In this document: positions 25,543 to 34,118 of the stretch, piece by piece
Layout: each line of letters begins with the position of its first letter
Numbering within the stretch: position 1 is the first letter of the stretch
From: an uncultured Collinsella sp.
GTDB taxonomy: Bacteria > Actinomycetota > Coriobacteriia > Coriobacteriales > Coriobacteriaceae
Assembly (NCBI GenBank): GCA_959026535.1
Contig: CAUFMB010000001.1
Location: 1-64,000 of the forward strand
DNA length: 64,000 bases
Direction of reading: 5' to 3'
The notes under the pieces: model-generated
What the model was told of the DNA's origin: nothing
Database searches by the model: none
Seen by the model: only the letters and a program-made list of their open reading frames with translations
Made by a program: the position numbers and the translations under genes

Positions 25543-25794
25543 CAGAAGCAGCTCCCTGTGCGTAATCTACACAGAGATATTCCTCTTTTGGCGATAGTGC
25601 TCACGCCACGGCCCTGGACGTAGATCCGATTTGCGTGCAGCAGAGGGGATTATGCCAGCTCGTGCGTGCGTTTTCAAGCTCGTCCCACAAATATATATAG
25701 GTTTATGGAGCATTGGGCTCCGTTTACGGATTGTTCTGTATTTATGCTCGCAATTAAGCTCGAGGTTGGCTACACTATCCCTTGACCATTAAAG
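25543..25794. other. Intergenic region between rpmB and the pyr operon
   Basis: No gene is seen. The stretch is AT-richer than its surroundings, with an ATATATATA run near 25691. TACACT at 25771-25776 is a plausible -10 for the pyr operon, but no -35 at the right distance is visible. Confidence 0.4.
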
Positions 25795-25891
25795 GGGTAC
25801 GAGATACCCACATGGAATTACATAGCTGCCAAAGAGCAGCCCTTCCTGTGGGTGTCTGGTCCGCTTTGAGCGGTCGGGCATCTATTTTTTT
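25795..25891 (+). promoter_or_regulatory. Attenuator of the pyr operon, probable PyrR target
   Basis: Four segments can pair in two ways. GGGTA (25795-25799) can pair with TACCC (25805-25809). AGATACCCACA (25802-25812) can instead pair with TGTGGGTGTCT (25847-25857). The latter overlaps the 5' side of a terminator (25851-25865 with 25869-25882, then seven T at 25885-25891). Inside the large stem, GCTGC and GCAGC close a CAAAGA hexaloop (25830-25835), close to the CNGNGA loop bound by PyrR in Bacillus. PyrR is encoded immediately downstream. Which pairing uridine nucleotides favour is not obvious from the sequence. Confidence 0.7.
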
Positions 25892-25930
25892 GACTGTGTC
25901 AGCAGTCAAGACATGTGAGGAAGGAGATCG

Positions 25931-26515
25931 ATGGGCACGACTTCCCCCAAGGCGGTCATCATGGACGAGACCGCCGTCAATCGAGCGATGACCCGCATCG
26001 CGCACGAGATTCTCGAGCGCAACGAGGGCTGTGAAGACCTCGCTCTGGTCGGCATCGTCACGCGCGGCGACCTTCTGGCAAAGAAGCTCGCCGAGGAGAT
26101 CAAGGAGATCGAGGGCGTCGACGTTCCGCTCGGCAGCCTGGACATCAGCTTCTACCGCGATGACTATGCGACCAATTTCGCTCCCGCGATCCACGCTACC
26201 AACATTCCCTTCAGCGTCGACGGCAAGCGCGTCGTGCTGGTGGACGACATCCTGTATACGGGCCGTACTATCCGCGCCGCTCTGGATGCCGTCATGGACC
26301 TGGGCCGTCCGAGCCGCATCGAGCTGGCAGTTCTCGTTGACCGCGGTCACCGTGAGCTCCCCATCTCGCCGGACTTTGTCGGCAAGAACGTTCCCTCGTC
26401 GCATGAGGAGAACGTGCACCTATATATGAAGGAAGTCGACGGCCACACCGCCGTCGAGATTAACGACGTCGCGCCGGGTTCCCACGTGGGCTCCGCGCCG
26501 CTGGGAGGTGAGTAG
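25931..26515 (+). CDS. pyrR: Bifunctional pyr operon regulator/uracil phosphoribosyltransferase PyrR
   Basis: Binds pyr mRNA in response to UMP and also has uracil phosphoribosyltransferase activity. The 194-residue product has the PRPP-binding loop VVLVDDILYTGRTIRAA (about 100-116), LALVGIVTRGDLLAKKLA at the N-terminus and LAVLVDRGHRELPISPDFVGKN. AAGGAG precedes ATG 25931. First gene of the operon behind the attenuator that it probably controls. Confidence 0.96.
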   Translation: MGTTSPKAVIMDETAVNRAMTRIAHEILERNEGCEDLALVGIVTRGDLLAKKLAEEIKEIEGVDVPLGSLDISFYRDDYATNFAPAIHATNIPFSVDGKRVVLVDDILYTGRTIRAALDAVMDLGRPSRIELAVLVDRGHRELPISPDFVGKNVPSSHEENVHLYMKEVDGHTAVEINDVAPGSHVGSAPLGGE

Positions 26516-26519
26516 TACC

Positions 26520-27464
26520 GTGGCGTTCAACCATAAGCACCTGATCGACATTACCGAGTACTCCGAAGAGGACATCAAGCTCATCCTCGAGACCGCCAAG
26601 GCGTTCTCTGAGGTCAACGAGCGTGCGATCAAGAAGGTCCCCACGCTCAAGGGCAAGACCATCGTCAACATGTTCAACGAGCCCTCGACGCGCACCCGCA
26701 GCTCCTTCGAGCTCGCCGAGAAGCGCCTTTCGGCCGACAGCCTCAACTTTGGCGGCTCCTCGACCTCCACGGTCAAGGGCGAGAGCCTCGTCGACACCGT
26801 CGAGACCCTCAACGCCTACAAGATCGATTGCATCGTCGTGCGCGACAAGCATGCCGGTGCTCCCTACATCGTCACGCAGAATTCGCCCGCGAGTGTTATC
26901 TGCGCCGGTGACGGTAAGCACAACCACCCCACGCAGGCTCTGCTCGACCTGTACACCATCTGGGAGCACAAGGGTGACTTCCACGGTCTGAAGGTCGCCG
27001 TTGTCGGCGACATCGCCCACTCCCGCGTTTGCGGCTCGCTGATTCCCGCCCTTAAGATCATGGGCTGCGAGACCTACGCCGTTGCCCCCGGCACGCTGCT
27101 GCCGCCGGCGCCCGAGGTTCTGGGCTGCGACCACGTGACGAGCGACCTCGATTCCGTCCTGCCCGAGCTGGACGTCGTCTACATGCTGCGCGTACAGCAG
27201 GAGCGCCTCGAGGGTGCCCCGTTCCCGACCATTCGCGAGTACCACAAGCTCTTCGGCCTGACCAAGGACCGTGAGAAGCTCATGAAGCCCGACGCGATCA
27301 TTTGCCACCCGGGCCCCATCAACCGCGGCGTCGAGTTCGACTCCTATATGGCCGACCACCCGCAACGCTCCGTCATCCTGGAGCAGGTCTACGCCGGTAT
27401 CTGCGTGCGTATGGCTATCCTGTATCTGCTGCTTGGAGGTGCCGATAATGGCCTTGCTTCTTAA
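26520..27464 (+). CDS. pyrB: Aspartate carbamoyltransferase catalytic chain
   Basis: Joins carbamoyl phosphate and aspartate. The 314-residue product has the carbamoyl-phosphate loop NEPSTRTRSSFELAEKRL, the STxKGES loop (SSTSTVKGESLVD), GDGKHNHPTQALLDLYTI and HPGPINRGVE. GTG 26520 lies 11 bases after GGGAGG; a GTG at 26508 overlaps that site and is unlikely. No pyrI regulatory chain is nearby, which fits the PyrR-controlled type. Its 3' end overlaps pyrC by 17 bases. Confidence 0.95.
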   Translation: MAFNHKHLIDITEYSEEDIKLILETAKAFSEVNERAIKKVPTLKGKTIVNMFNEPSTRTRSSFELAEKRLSADSLNFGGSSTSTVKGESLVDTVETLNAYKIDCIVVRDKHAGAPYIVTQNSPASVICAGDGKHNHPTQALLDLYTIWEHKGDFHGLKVAVVGDIAHSRVCGSLIPALKIMGCETYAVAPGTLLPPAPEVLGCDHVTSDLDSVLPELDVVYMLRVQQERLEGAPFPTIREYHKLFGLTKDREKLMKPDAIICHPGPINRGVEFDSYMADHPQRSVILEQVYAGICVRMAILYLLLGGADNGLAS

Positions 27465-28737
27465 GAATGCCCACGTCGTCGACCCGTCCGTCGAGCTTGA
27501 CGGTGTCGTTGACGTCCTGATCGACGGCGACAAGATCGCCGAGGTCGGCGAGGACCTCGCCGCCGAGGGAGCCGAGGTCCGCGACCTTTCCGGTAAGTAC
27601 CTCGTCCCTGGCCTGGTGGACATGCACGTCCACCTGCGCGATCCCGGCTACGAGGTCAAGGAGGACATCGAGAGCGGCACCCGCGCAGCTGCCAAGGGCG
27701 GCTTCACCGGCGTGTGCGCTATGCCCAACACCGATCCCGTTACCGATAACGGTACCGTCGTTGAGTTCGTCAAGTCCCGCGCTGCCGAGGTCGGCCACTG
27801 CCGCGTCTATCCTTCTGGCGCCATGACCCGCGGTCTTAAGGGCGAGGCTATGTCCGAGATGGGTGATATGGTCGCCCACGGCGCCGTCGCCTTCACCGAC
27901 GACGGTCGCGGCGTGCAGGGTGCAGGCATGCTCCGTCGCTGCATGGATTACGGCAAGATGTTCGGCAAGGTCTTTATGAGCCATTGCCAGGACGAGGACC
28001 TGGTCGGTCACGGCCAGATCAACGAGGGCAAGGTCTCTACCCGTCTGGCTCTGGAGGGCTGGCCGGCGGCAGGCGAGGAGCTGCAGATCGCTCGCGATAT
28101 CGAGATCGCCAAGCTGACCGGTGCCAAGCTGCACATCCAGCACATCTCCACCGCCCATGGCCTGGAGATCGTTCGTGCCGGCAAGGCAGCTGGCGTGCAG
28201 GTCACCTGCGAGGCCACCCCGCACCATATGTTCCTGACCGAGAACGACCTGGACGAGACCTACAACACCTCGCTCAAGGTCAACCCGCCGCTGCGCACCG
28301 ACGAGGACGCCGAGGCCATCCGTCAGGGCGTCATCGACGGCACCGTCGACGTCATCGTCACCGACCACGCTCCCCACACCCCGTGGGAGAAGGCCCGCGA
28401 GTTCGAGCTTGCGCCCTTCGGCATGATCGGCCTCGAGACCTCGCTGGCGCTCGTGCTTACCGAGCTGGTCAACACGGGCAAGATGAGCATGGGCCGCATG
28501 GTCGAGCTCATGGCCATCAAGCCGCGTGAGATCCTGGGCCTCGACCAAGTTCAGGTCAAGGCGGGCTCCGTTGCCGACCTGACTGTGTTCGACGCGTCCG
28601 CCACCTGGACGGTCGGCGAGGGCGGTTACGAGTCGCGCGCCGAGAACTCCGGTTTTGCCGGCCGCACGCTCACCGGTCGTGCCACCGATGTGTTCGTCGG
28701 TGGTAAGCAGACGCTTGCCGACGGCTGCATCTGCTAG
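27448..28737 (+). CDS. pyrC: Dihydroorotase
   Basis: Zinc amidohydrolase that closes the ring of carbamoyl aspartate. The 429-residue product is of the multifunctional (class I) size, with GLVDMHVHLRDPGYE, GAMTRGLKGE, HIQHIS and VTDHAPHTPWEK. ATG 27448 follows TTGGAGG (27433-27439) inside the end of pyrB. A weak terminator-like hairpin follows it. Confidence 0.96.
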   Translation: MALLLKNAHVVDPSVELDGVVDVLIDGDKIAEVGEDLAAEGAEVRDLSGKYLVPGLVDMHVHLRDPGYEVKEDIESGTRAAAKGGFTGVCAMPNTDPVTDNGTVVEFVKSRAAEVGHCRVYPSGAMTRGLKGEAMSEMGDMVAHGAVAFTDDGRGVQGAGMLRRCMDYGKMFGKVFMSHCQDEDLVGHGQINEGKVSTRLALEGWPAAGEELQIARDIEIAKLTGAKLHIQHISTAHGLEIVRAGKAAGVQVTCEATPHHMFLTENDLDETYNTSLKVNPPLRTDEDAEAIRQGVIDGTVDVIVTDHAPHTPWEKAREFELAPFGMIGLETSLALVLTELVNTGKMSMGRMVELMAIKPREILGLDQVQVKAGSVADLTVFDASATWTVGEGGYESRAENSGFAGRTLTGRATDVFVGGKQTLADGCIC

Positions 28738-28757
28738 CATAGCCTTATCGCTTTTAT

Positions 28758-28785
28758 GCGCGGCGCCCTTGCGGTGCCGCGCTTT
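28758..28785 (+). terminator. Weak terminator or processing hairpin after pyrC
   Basis: GCGCGGCGCC (28758-28767) pairs with GGTGCCGCGC (28773-28782), followed by only TTT. Probably leaky, lowering expression of pyrK-pyrD-pyrF relative to pyrRBC. Confidence 0.5.
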
Positions 28786-28829
28786 CTGTTCGCCTGAACC
28801 ATGCAACCGCATGGGGGATTGGAGCGTCT

Positions 28830-29621
28830 ATGCCCACACCTTCCACTGCACGCATGCACGACTTCGAGGTCGTCTCGAACCAGGAGATCGCCGACGGCAT
28901 CTTCTCGCTCGTTATCTCGGCCCCCAAGCTTGCAAGTGCGCTCAAGCCCGGTCAGTTCGTGAATATCGCCGTGCCGGGCGATGCTTCCTCGCTGCTTCGC
29001 GTGCCCCTGAGCTTCTATCGTGCCGACGCCGAGGCCGGCACCGTCGAGCTGTGGTACGCCGTCGTGGGCGATGATACCCGTCGTCTGTCGCAGATGGCCC
29101 CTGGCTCCACCTCCAACCTGCTGGGCCCTGGCGGCCGCGGCTGGTTCGTGCCCGAGGGTACCAGGAAAGCACTGCTCGTCGCCGGCGGCATTGGCGTTCC
29201 GCCTGTGCTCTGCCTGGCTGACATGCTTGCCAAGCAGGGTGTAGCCGTCGACGTGTGCCTGGGCTTTTGCACCGCGTCCAAGGCCGTGGGCGTCGATGAG
29301 TTCCGCGCGCTGGGAGCCACGGTCAACGTGTGCACCGACGACGGCTCGTTGGGCACGCACGGCTTCTGCACCGATCCTGCCGCCGAGCTGCTCGGCGAGG
29401 GCGGTTACGACTACGTCGCCAGTTGCGGTCCCGCCGTCATGATGAAGAAGGTCGCCGCCGCTGCCGCCGATGCCGGCGCGTACTGCGAGGTGTCGCTCGA
29501 GCGCATGATGAGCTGCGGCTTTGGTGCCTGCAACACCTGCAATGTCGAGACGGTCGACGGTATGAAGGGCGCATGCATGTGCGGCCCCGTGTTCGATGCT
29601 TCCAAGGTGGTGGTCTTCTAG
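28830..29621 (+). CDS. pyrK: Dihydroorotate dehydrogenase B electron transfer subunit
   Basis: FAD and [2Fe-2S] protein that passes electrons from PyrD to NAD+. The 263-residue product has an FAD-binding RVPLSFYR, the nucleotide-binding ALLVAGGIGVPPVLCLADML, and cluster ligands in CGFGACNTCNVETVDGMKGACMCGP. It starts the second half of the pyr operon and shares one base with pyrD. Confidence 0.94.
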   Translation: MPTPSTARMHDFEVVSNQEIADGIFSLVISAPKLASALKPGQFVNIAVPGDASSLLRVPLSFYRADAEAGTVELWYAVVGDDTRRLSQMAPGSTSNLLGPGGRGWFVPEGTRKALLVAGGIGVPPVLCLADMLAKQGVAVDVCLGFCTASKAVGVDEFRALGATVNVCTDDGSLGTHGFCTDPAAELLGEGGYDYVASCGPAVMMKKVAAAAADAGAYCEVSLERMMSCGFGACNTCNVETVDGMKGACMCGPVFDASKVVVF

Positions 29622-30544
29622 TGGGTACCGTGAACATGGCCGTCGATTTCGGCGGCGTTAAGATGCAGAACCCCATCAACACCGCAGCCGGTACCTTTGG
29701 CTACGGTTGGCAGTTCCAGAACTTCTTCGATGTCTCCCAGCTGGGTGCCATCACCACCAAGGGTTGCGCTGCCGAGCCCTGGCCCGGCAATCCCGCACCC
29801 CGCATGGCCGAGATCCCCGGCGGCATGATCAATTCCGTGGGCCTGCAGAACCCTGGTGTGGCCGCTTTCGCCCGCGAGTCCGGTCCGTGGCTCGAGCAGC
29901 TCTCCAAGGACGGTTGCCAGGTCATCTGCCAGGTTGCCGGTCATTCCGTGGACGAGTTTGTCCGTGCGCTCGAGATGTATGTCGAGCTGTGCCCCTGGGC
30001 TGCCGGCTATGAGATCAACGTGAGCTGCCCCAACATTGCCGCCGGCGGTGCCGCCATGGGCTCCACGCCCGAGGGCGCCTCTTCCGTCATGGCAGCCTGC
30101 CGCAAGGTGACCGACAAGCCGCTGTTTGTGAAGATGGCACCGGTCAACGTCGCCGAGATCGCCCGCGCCCTCGAGGCCGCCGGCGCCGACGGTCTTTCGG
30201 TCATCAACTCCATCCAGGGTATGGCCATCGACGTTCACACCCGCAGGTCGCGTGTGGCCAAGCCCAAGGGTGGTCTTTCGGGCCCGCTTTGCCATCACAT
30301 CGCCGTGCGTATGGTCTGGGAGGTTGCCCAGGCCGTCGATATCCCCATCAACGGCGTCGGCGGCGTCATGACCGGTGAGGATGCGGCCGAGTTTATCCTG
30401 GCTGGCGCTACCTGCGTATCGGTCGGTATGGCCAACTTCGTCGATCCGTGCGCTTCGCTCAAGATTGCGCGCGAGCTCGAGGCCTGGGCCGAGTCCCAGG
30501 GCGTGAAGGACATCAATGAGCTGGTAGGTGCTTTCGAATGCTAG
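29621..30544 (+). CDS. pyrD: Dihydroorotate dehydrogenase, class 1B catalytic subunit
   Basis: FMN enzyme oxidising dihydroorotate to orotate, paired with PyrK and using NAD+. The 307-residue product has MQNPINTAAGTFGYG, NSVGLQNPGV, INVSCPNI and INGVGGVMTGEDAAEFILAGA. GTG 29621 overlaps the pyrK stop (TAGTG); GTG 29630 and ATG 29636 are alternatives. The class 1B assignment follows from the adjacent pyrK. Confidence 0.94.
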   Translation: MGTVNMAVDFGGVKMQNPINTAAGTFGYGWQFQNFFDVSQLGAITTKGCAAEPWPGNPAPRMAEIPGGMINSVGLQNPGVAAFARESGPWLEQLSKDGCQVICQVAGHSVDEFVRALEMYVELCPWAAGYEINVSCPNIAAGGAAMGSTPEGASSVMAACRKVTDKPLFVKMAPVNVAEIARALEAAGADGLSVINSIQGMAIDVHTRRSRVAKPKGGLSGPLCHHIAVRMVWEVAQAVDIPINGVGGVMTGEDAAEFILAGATCVSVGMANFVDPCASLKIARELEAWAESQGVKDINELVGAFEC

Positions 30545-31254
30545 AGACCGATGCCCGCGACCGCGTTATCGTCGCCCTCGACTGCGACCGTGAGCGTGCG
30601 CTCGAGCTCGCCCATGAGCTTTCGGGCCATGCCGCTTGGCTTAAAGTGGGTATGACGCTCTATTACGCCGAGGGCCCCGAGATCGTCAAGACCTTTAAGG
30701 ACCTGGGCTTCAAGGTCTTCCTCGACCTTAAGTTCCATGACATTCCGCATCAGGTGCGCGGTGCCGCTCGTTCGGCCTCGCTTGCCGGTGCCGACCTGCT
30801 TTCGGTTCACGGCTTGGGTTCGGGTGCTATGCTCGCCGCCTGCCGTGAGGGTGCCGAGGAAGCGCGCGAGGATCGAGCCAAGCTCGTCGCCATCACCGTG
30901 CTTACGAGCATGAATCAGGATGCGCTGAGCGAGATCGGCGTCGAGTCGCCCGTTGCCGAAGAGGCCGCCCGTCTGGCAAAACTCGCCCAGGCCAACGGTA
31001 TCGACGGAATCGTGTGCTCGCCGATGGAGGCTCATGACATGCGTGAGCTGCTGGGCCCCGATGCGCTGATCGTGACCCCGGGCGTGCGTCCGGTTGGCGC
31101 TGCGCTGGGCGATCAGTCCCGCGTGGCCACGCCTTCCCAGGCTATCGAGCGCGGCGCGAGCCACATCGTGGTGGGCCGCCCCATTACCGGCGCCGATGAT
31201 CCGGTTGCCGCGTTTGACGCCATCGTTGCCGAGCTGGTCGAAAACGTCGCCTAA
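30538..31254 (+). CDS. pyrF: Orotidine 5'-phosphate decarboxylase
   Basis: Final step to UMP. The 238-residue product has VIVALDCDRERALELA, the catalytic FLDLKFHDIPHQVRGA, and GVRPVGAALGDQSRVATP near the phosphate site. ATG 30538 overlaps the end of pyrD by seven bases. pyrE and carAB are not in the window. Confidence 0.96.
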   Translation: MLETDARDRVIVALDCDRERALELAHELSGHAAWLKVGMTLYYAEGPEIVKTFKDLGFKVFLDLKFHDIPHQVRGAARSASLAGADLLSVHGLGSGAMLAACREGAEEAREDRAKLVAITVLTSMNQDALSEIGVESPVAEEAARLAKLAQANGIDGIVCSPMEAHDMRELLGPDALIVTPGVRPVGAALGDQSRVATPSQAIERGASHIVVGRPITGADDPVAAFDAIVAELVENVA

Positions 31255-31299
31255 AAGATTCCCTCAAGTCACCACTTTTGGGTCTCATCAGCACAAATT

Positions 31300-31365
31300 A
31301 GCCCCTGTGCCTGCGAAAACTTTCCCATCCTTTGTGTGGAATCGCAGGTCGGGGGCTCATCTTTT
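31300..31365 (+). terminator. Terminator-like hairpin after pyrF
   Basis: AGCCCC (31300-31305) pairs with GGGGCT (31351-31356), with an inner CCTGCGA/TCGCAGG stem, followed by CATCTTTTA. The rest of 31255-31493 is AT-rich; TAAAAT at 31444-31449 may be the mihF -10. Confidence 0.6.
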
Positions 31366-31493
31366 AGCGCGATATATTGCACTTTTTACGGGTATCGTCT
31401 AACCTATGGAGCCGCGATTGAGCATTTTGTACGTTTTACGTGCTAAAATGCCAAATATTGAATCAGATATAACCCAACTACTTGGAGGTACGA

Positions 31494-31802
31494 ATGGCAC
31501 TCCCTCAGCTTACCGATGAGCAGCGCAAGCAGGCTCTTGAGAAGGCTGCCGCCGCACGTCACGCTCGCGCAGAGCTCCGTGAGCAGATCAAGAAGGGCGA
31601 GAAGTCCCTCGAGTCCGTGCTCAACTCCGATGACCCCATTGCTTCCCGCATGAAGGTTTCCACCCTCATAGAGTCTCTCCCCGGTTATGGCAAGGCCAAG
31701 GCCGCCAAGATCATGGAGGAGCTCGGCATCTCCGCTACCCGTCGCGTCCAGGGCCTTGGCGTCCGTCAGCGCGAGCAGCTCCTCGAGCAGCTGACCAAAT
31801 AA
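31494..31802 (+). CDS. mihF: Integration host factor, actinobacterial type (mIHF)
   Basis: A 102-residue nucleoid protein that bends DNA, known from mycobacteria and Streptomyces and essential in mycobacteria. The helical N-terminus (KAAAARHARAELREQIKKGE) and the helix-two-turn-helix PGYGKAKAAKIMEELGISATRRVQGLG are diagnostic. ATG 31494 follows TTGGAGG. Followed by gmk and rpoZ, the order usual in actinobacteria; this supports the taxonomic reading. Confidence 0.93.
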   Translation: MALPQLTDEQRKQALEKAAAARHARAELREQIKKGEKSLESVLNSDDPIASRMKVSTLIESLPGYGKAKAAKIMEELGISATRRVQGLGVRQREQLLEQLTK

Positions 31803-32372
31803 GTGAGCGCTCAGGATTCAAAGCTCTTTGTGATTTCTGGACCGTCAGGTGCGGGCAAGGGCACGCTCGTCACTCGTGTGCGCGAGCGTCGCTCTAACCT
31901 GGGCCTGACGGTTTCGGCTACCACGCGAGCCCCACGCAAAGGCGAGGTCGATGGCGTCAATTACTTTTTCCTGACGCGCGAGGAGTTCGACCGCCGCGTG
32001 GCAAACGGTGAGTTTGTTGAGTGGGCCGAGGTCCACGGTAACTGCTACGGCACGTTGGTGAGCGAGGTCCAGTCCAAGCTCGCCTCTGGTTCGTCTCTAA
32101 TTTTAGAGATTGATGTTCAGGGTGCCCTGCAGGTCAAGGAGCGTTTCCCCGAGGCCGTGCTGATTTTTATCAAGCCACCCTCACTCGAGGTGCTCCGCGA
32201 GCGTCTGGTCGGTCGCGGCACCGAGACGCCCGAGACGATTGAGCTGCGTATGGCAAACGCCGCCCATGAGCTTGCCCTTGCCGACCGCTACGACGACGTC
32301 GTGGTGAATGACGATCTCGACCGCGCGACCGATGAGCTCGTTCGCGTTCTCGATATGCATGAAAGGATCTGA
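31803..32372 (+). CDS. gmk: Guanylate kinase
   Basis: GMP to GDP phosphorylation. The 189-residue product has the P-loop GPSGAGKG at 13-20, SATTRAPRKGEVDGVNYFFL, and RLVGRGTETPETIELRM. GTG start at 31803 directly after the mihF stop. Confidence 0.96.
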   Translation: MSAQDSKLFVISGPSGAGKGTLVTRVRERRSNLGLTVSATTRAPRKGEVDGVNYFFLTREEFDRRVANGEFVEWAEVHGNCYGTLVSEVQSKLASGSSLILEIDVQGALQVKERFPEAVLIFIKPPSLEVLRERLVGRGTETPETIELRMANAAHELALADRYDDVVVNDDLDRATDELVRVLDMHERI

Positions 32373-32377
32373 GGTCT

Positions 32378-32659
32378 GTGTCCGTTGTAAAGCCTTGCAT
32401 TGACGATCTTCTGGAGAAGACCGATCACAACCGCTTCCTGCTCGCTTCGCTTGCCTCCAAGCGTGCCTGCGACATCAATAGCATGCTGCGTGGCCAGCAT
32501 AACCGCGTGCTTGCCGTTCAGGATGTCGACGACATCACCATCGCGCTCTCCGGCGCCGACACCATCTCGATGGCTATGGACGAGATCGTCGACGGCGATA
32601 TCTCCTACGACGAGGCCCGTTACGAGAAGGCGCTCGGCCATAAGGTTGCTGAAGCCTAA
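32378..32659 (+). CDS. rpoZ: DNA-directed RNA polymerase omega subunit
   Basis: Small RNA polymerase subunit that helps assembly of beta prime. The 93-residue product has NRFLLASLASKRACDINSML and an acidic C-terminus. GTG 32378 lies nine bases after GAAAGGAT. The gmk-rpoZ pairing supports the call. Confidence 0.9.
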   Translation: MSVVKPCIDDLLEKTDHNRFLLASLASKRACDINSMLRGQHNRVLAVQDVDDITIALSGADTISMAMDEIVDGDISYDEARYEKALGHKVAEA

Positions 32660-33904
32660 ATGGCAGCTCGCGTCTGCCTGGTCCACTATCACGAGGTTGG
32701 ACTGAAGGGCAAGAACCGCGCACATTTTGAGCATATCCTCATGGATAACATTAAGGCGGCTTTGGCCGCCTTTTCCGTGAACGCCGTGTCTCGAATTTCC
32801 GGTTATATCCTCGTGACCTTTAACGAGCATCAGGCCGACGAGGCGGCGCGTGTCATCCGCACCGTCCCCGGCGTTGCCCGTGTGTCCCTGGCGTACCACA
32901 CCAACCGCGACCCGCAGGAGTACTGCGCCGCTGCCGTCAAGGCGTTGCGCGAGTTTGGCCCCTTCGATTCGTTTAAGGTGCACGCCAAGCGCTCCAATAC
33001 CGACTATGAGCTCACCTCGATTGATATCAATCGTCAGGTGGGCGAGGTGCTGTGCGAGGCCTTCCCCGATAAAAAGGTTCAAATGCACGACCCCGATGCG
33101 ATGGTGCACGTACTGGTGGTCCAGGGTGGCGTTTACGTGTACGCGCGCTCCGAGCGCGGCGTGGGCGGTCTGCCGGTGGGTTCTGCCGGCAAGGTCGTGA
33201 CGCTTCTGTCGTCGGGCATCGATTCTCCGGTGGCGACCTGGATGCTCGCGCGGCGCGGCGCGGTCTGCGTGCCTGTACATTTCTCCGGTCGTCCGCAGAC
33301 GCCCGATACGAGCGAGTATTTGGTGCAGGACATCATCCGTGCGCTTGAGCCGGGTGTCCAGATCGGCCGCCTGTACGTGGTGCCGTTTGGCGATTGCCAG
33401 CGTGAGATTTCCGTCGCCTGCCCCAGCAACCTACGCGTGATCATGTATCGCCGCATCATGTATTCGGTTGCCGAGCGCATCGCGCATATCGAGGGCGCCA
33501 AGGCCATCGTGACCGGCGAGTCGCTCGGTCAGGTTGCCTCCCAGACGCTTGAGAACATCATGGCCGTCAACGAAGCCGTGAAGATTCCTGTGTTCCGTCC
33601 GCTCATCGGGTCTGACAAGCAGGAGATCATTGCGCGCGCTCAGGAGATCGGTACGTTCGATATTTCTACTGAGGCAGCGCCCGACTGCTGCACGCTGTTT
33701 ATGCCGCGTCGTCCCGAGACGCACGCCAAACTCGATGCCGTGCACGAGGCGTGGGAGCTCATCGACCACGAGGAGATGATTGAGCGCTTGCTTAAGCAGA
33801 CCGAGTATATCGACTTCTCCAGCAACACGTATAAGGCCCCTAAGACCTTAAAACGCAAACATTCGGAGCTTGCTCCGCGTGAGATTTACCAAGATCACGA
33901 GTAA
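32660..33904 (+). CDS. thiI: tRNA 4-thiouridine synthase ThiI
   Basis: Adenylates and thiolates U8 of tRNA and can also serve thiamine synthesis. The 414-residue product has an N-terminal ferredoxin-like and THUMP region (to about 165), then the PP-loop LLSSGIDSPVATWMLARRG and GESLGQVASQTLENI. The C-terminal rhodanese domain of E. coli ThiI is absent, as in most Gram-positive homologues, so sulfur must come through another carrier. ATG directly follows the rpoZ stop. Confidence 0.95.
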   Translation: MAARVCLVHYHEVGLKGKNRAHFEHILMDNIKAALAAFSVNAVSRISGYILVTFNEHQADEAARVIRTVPGVARVSLAYHTNRDPQEYCAAAVKALREFGPFDSFKVHAKRSNTDYELTSIDINRQVGEVLCEAFPDKKVQMHDPDAMVHVLVVQGGVYVYARSERGVGGLPVGSAGKVVTLLSSGIDSPVATWMLARRGAVCVPVHFSGRPQTPDTSEYLVQDIIRALEPGVQIGRLYVVPFGDCQREISVACPSNLRVIMYRRIMYSVAERIAHIEGAKAIVTGESLGQVASQTLENIMAVNEAVKIPVFRPLIGSDKQEIIARAQEIGTFDISTEAAPDCCTLFMPRRPETHAKLDAVHEAWELIDHEEMIERLLKQTEYIDFSSNTYKAPKTLKRKHSELAPREIYQDHE

Positions 33905-33917
33905 TTGCCTGCATAGA

Positions 33918-33947
33918 CCGACGATGCGCCTGTATCGTCGGCCTTTT
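33918..33947 (+). terminator. Rho-independent terminator of thiI
   Basis: CCGACGAT (33918-33925) pairs with ATCGTCGG (33934-33941), followed by CCTTTTG. Confidence 0.82.
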
Positions 33948-34022
33948 GCTATCTGGGCAAATGATGCCAAGATGTTCATTCGCTGACGTGTGACTGAATA
34001 AATGGACATGTTCGCGCAAGGT

Positions 34023-34042
34023 TTTGGTCAGCTTTTGGTTTG
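34023..34042 (+). promoter_or_regulatory. Candidate competence-regulon box upstream of comEA
   Basis: TTTGGTCAGCTTTTGGTTTG, identical over 20 bases to 4621-4640 upstream of yraN-comM-dprA. TTTGGT units start at 34023 and 34034, 11 bp apart. The bases that follow (GACCGC) also occur after the last unit upstream of recA. Confidence 0.62.
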
Positions 34043-34118
34043 ACCGCGAAAACTGGTGTGGACGTGCGGAAGCTGCGGCGTTCGTTTCCTGACACGATGG
34101 TGTTGGGAGGTGTTTGCT

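Noticed and set aside
25782..25991. Small plus-strand frame across the pyr leader as a leader peptide
   Set aside because: It has no ribosome site, runs into pyrR in another frame, and shows no codon bias that would couple translation to pyrimidine supply.
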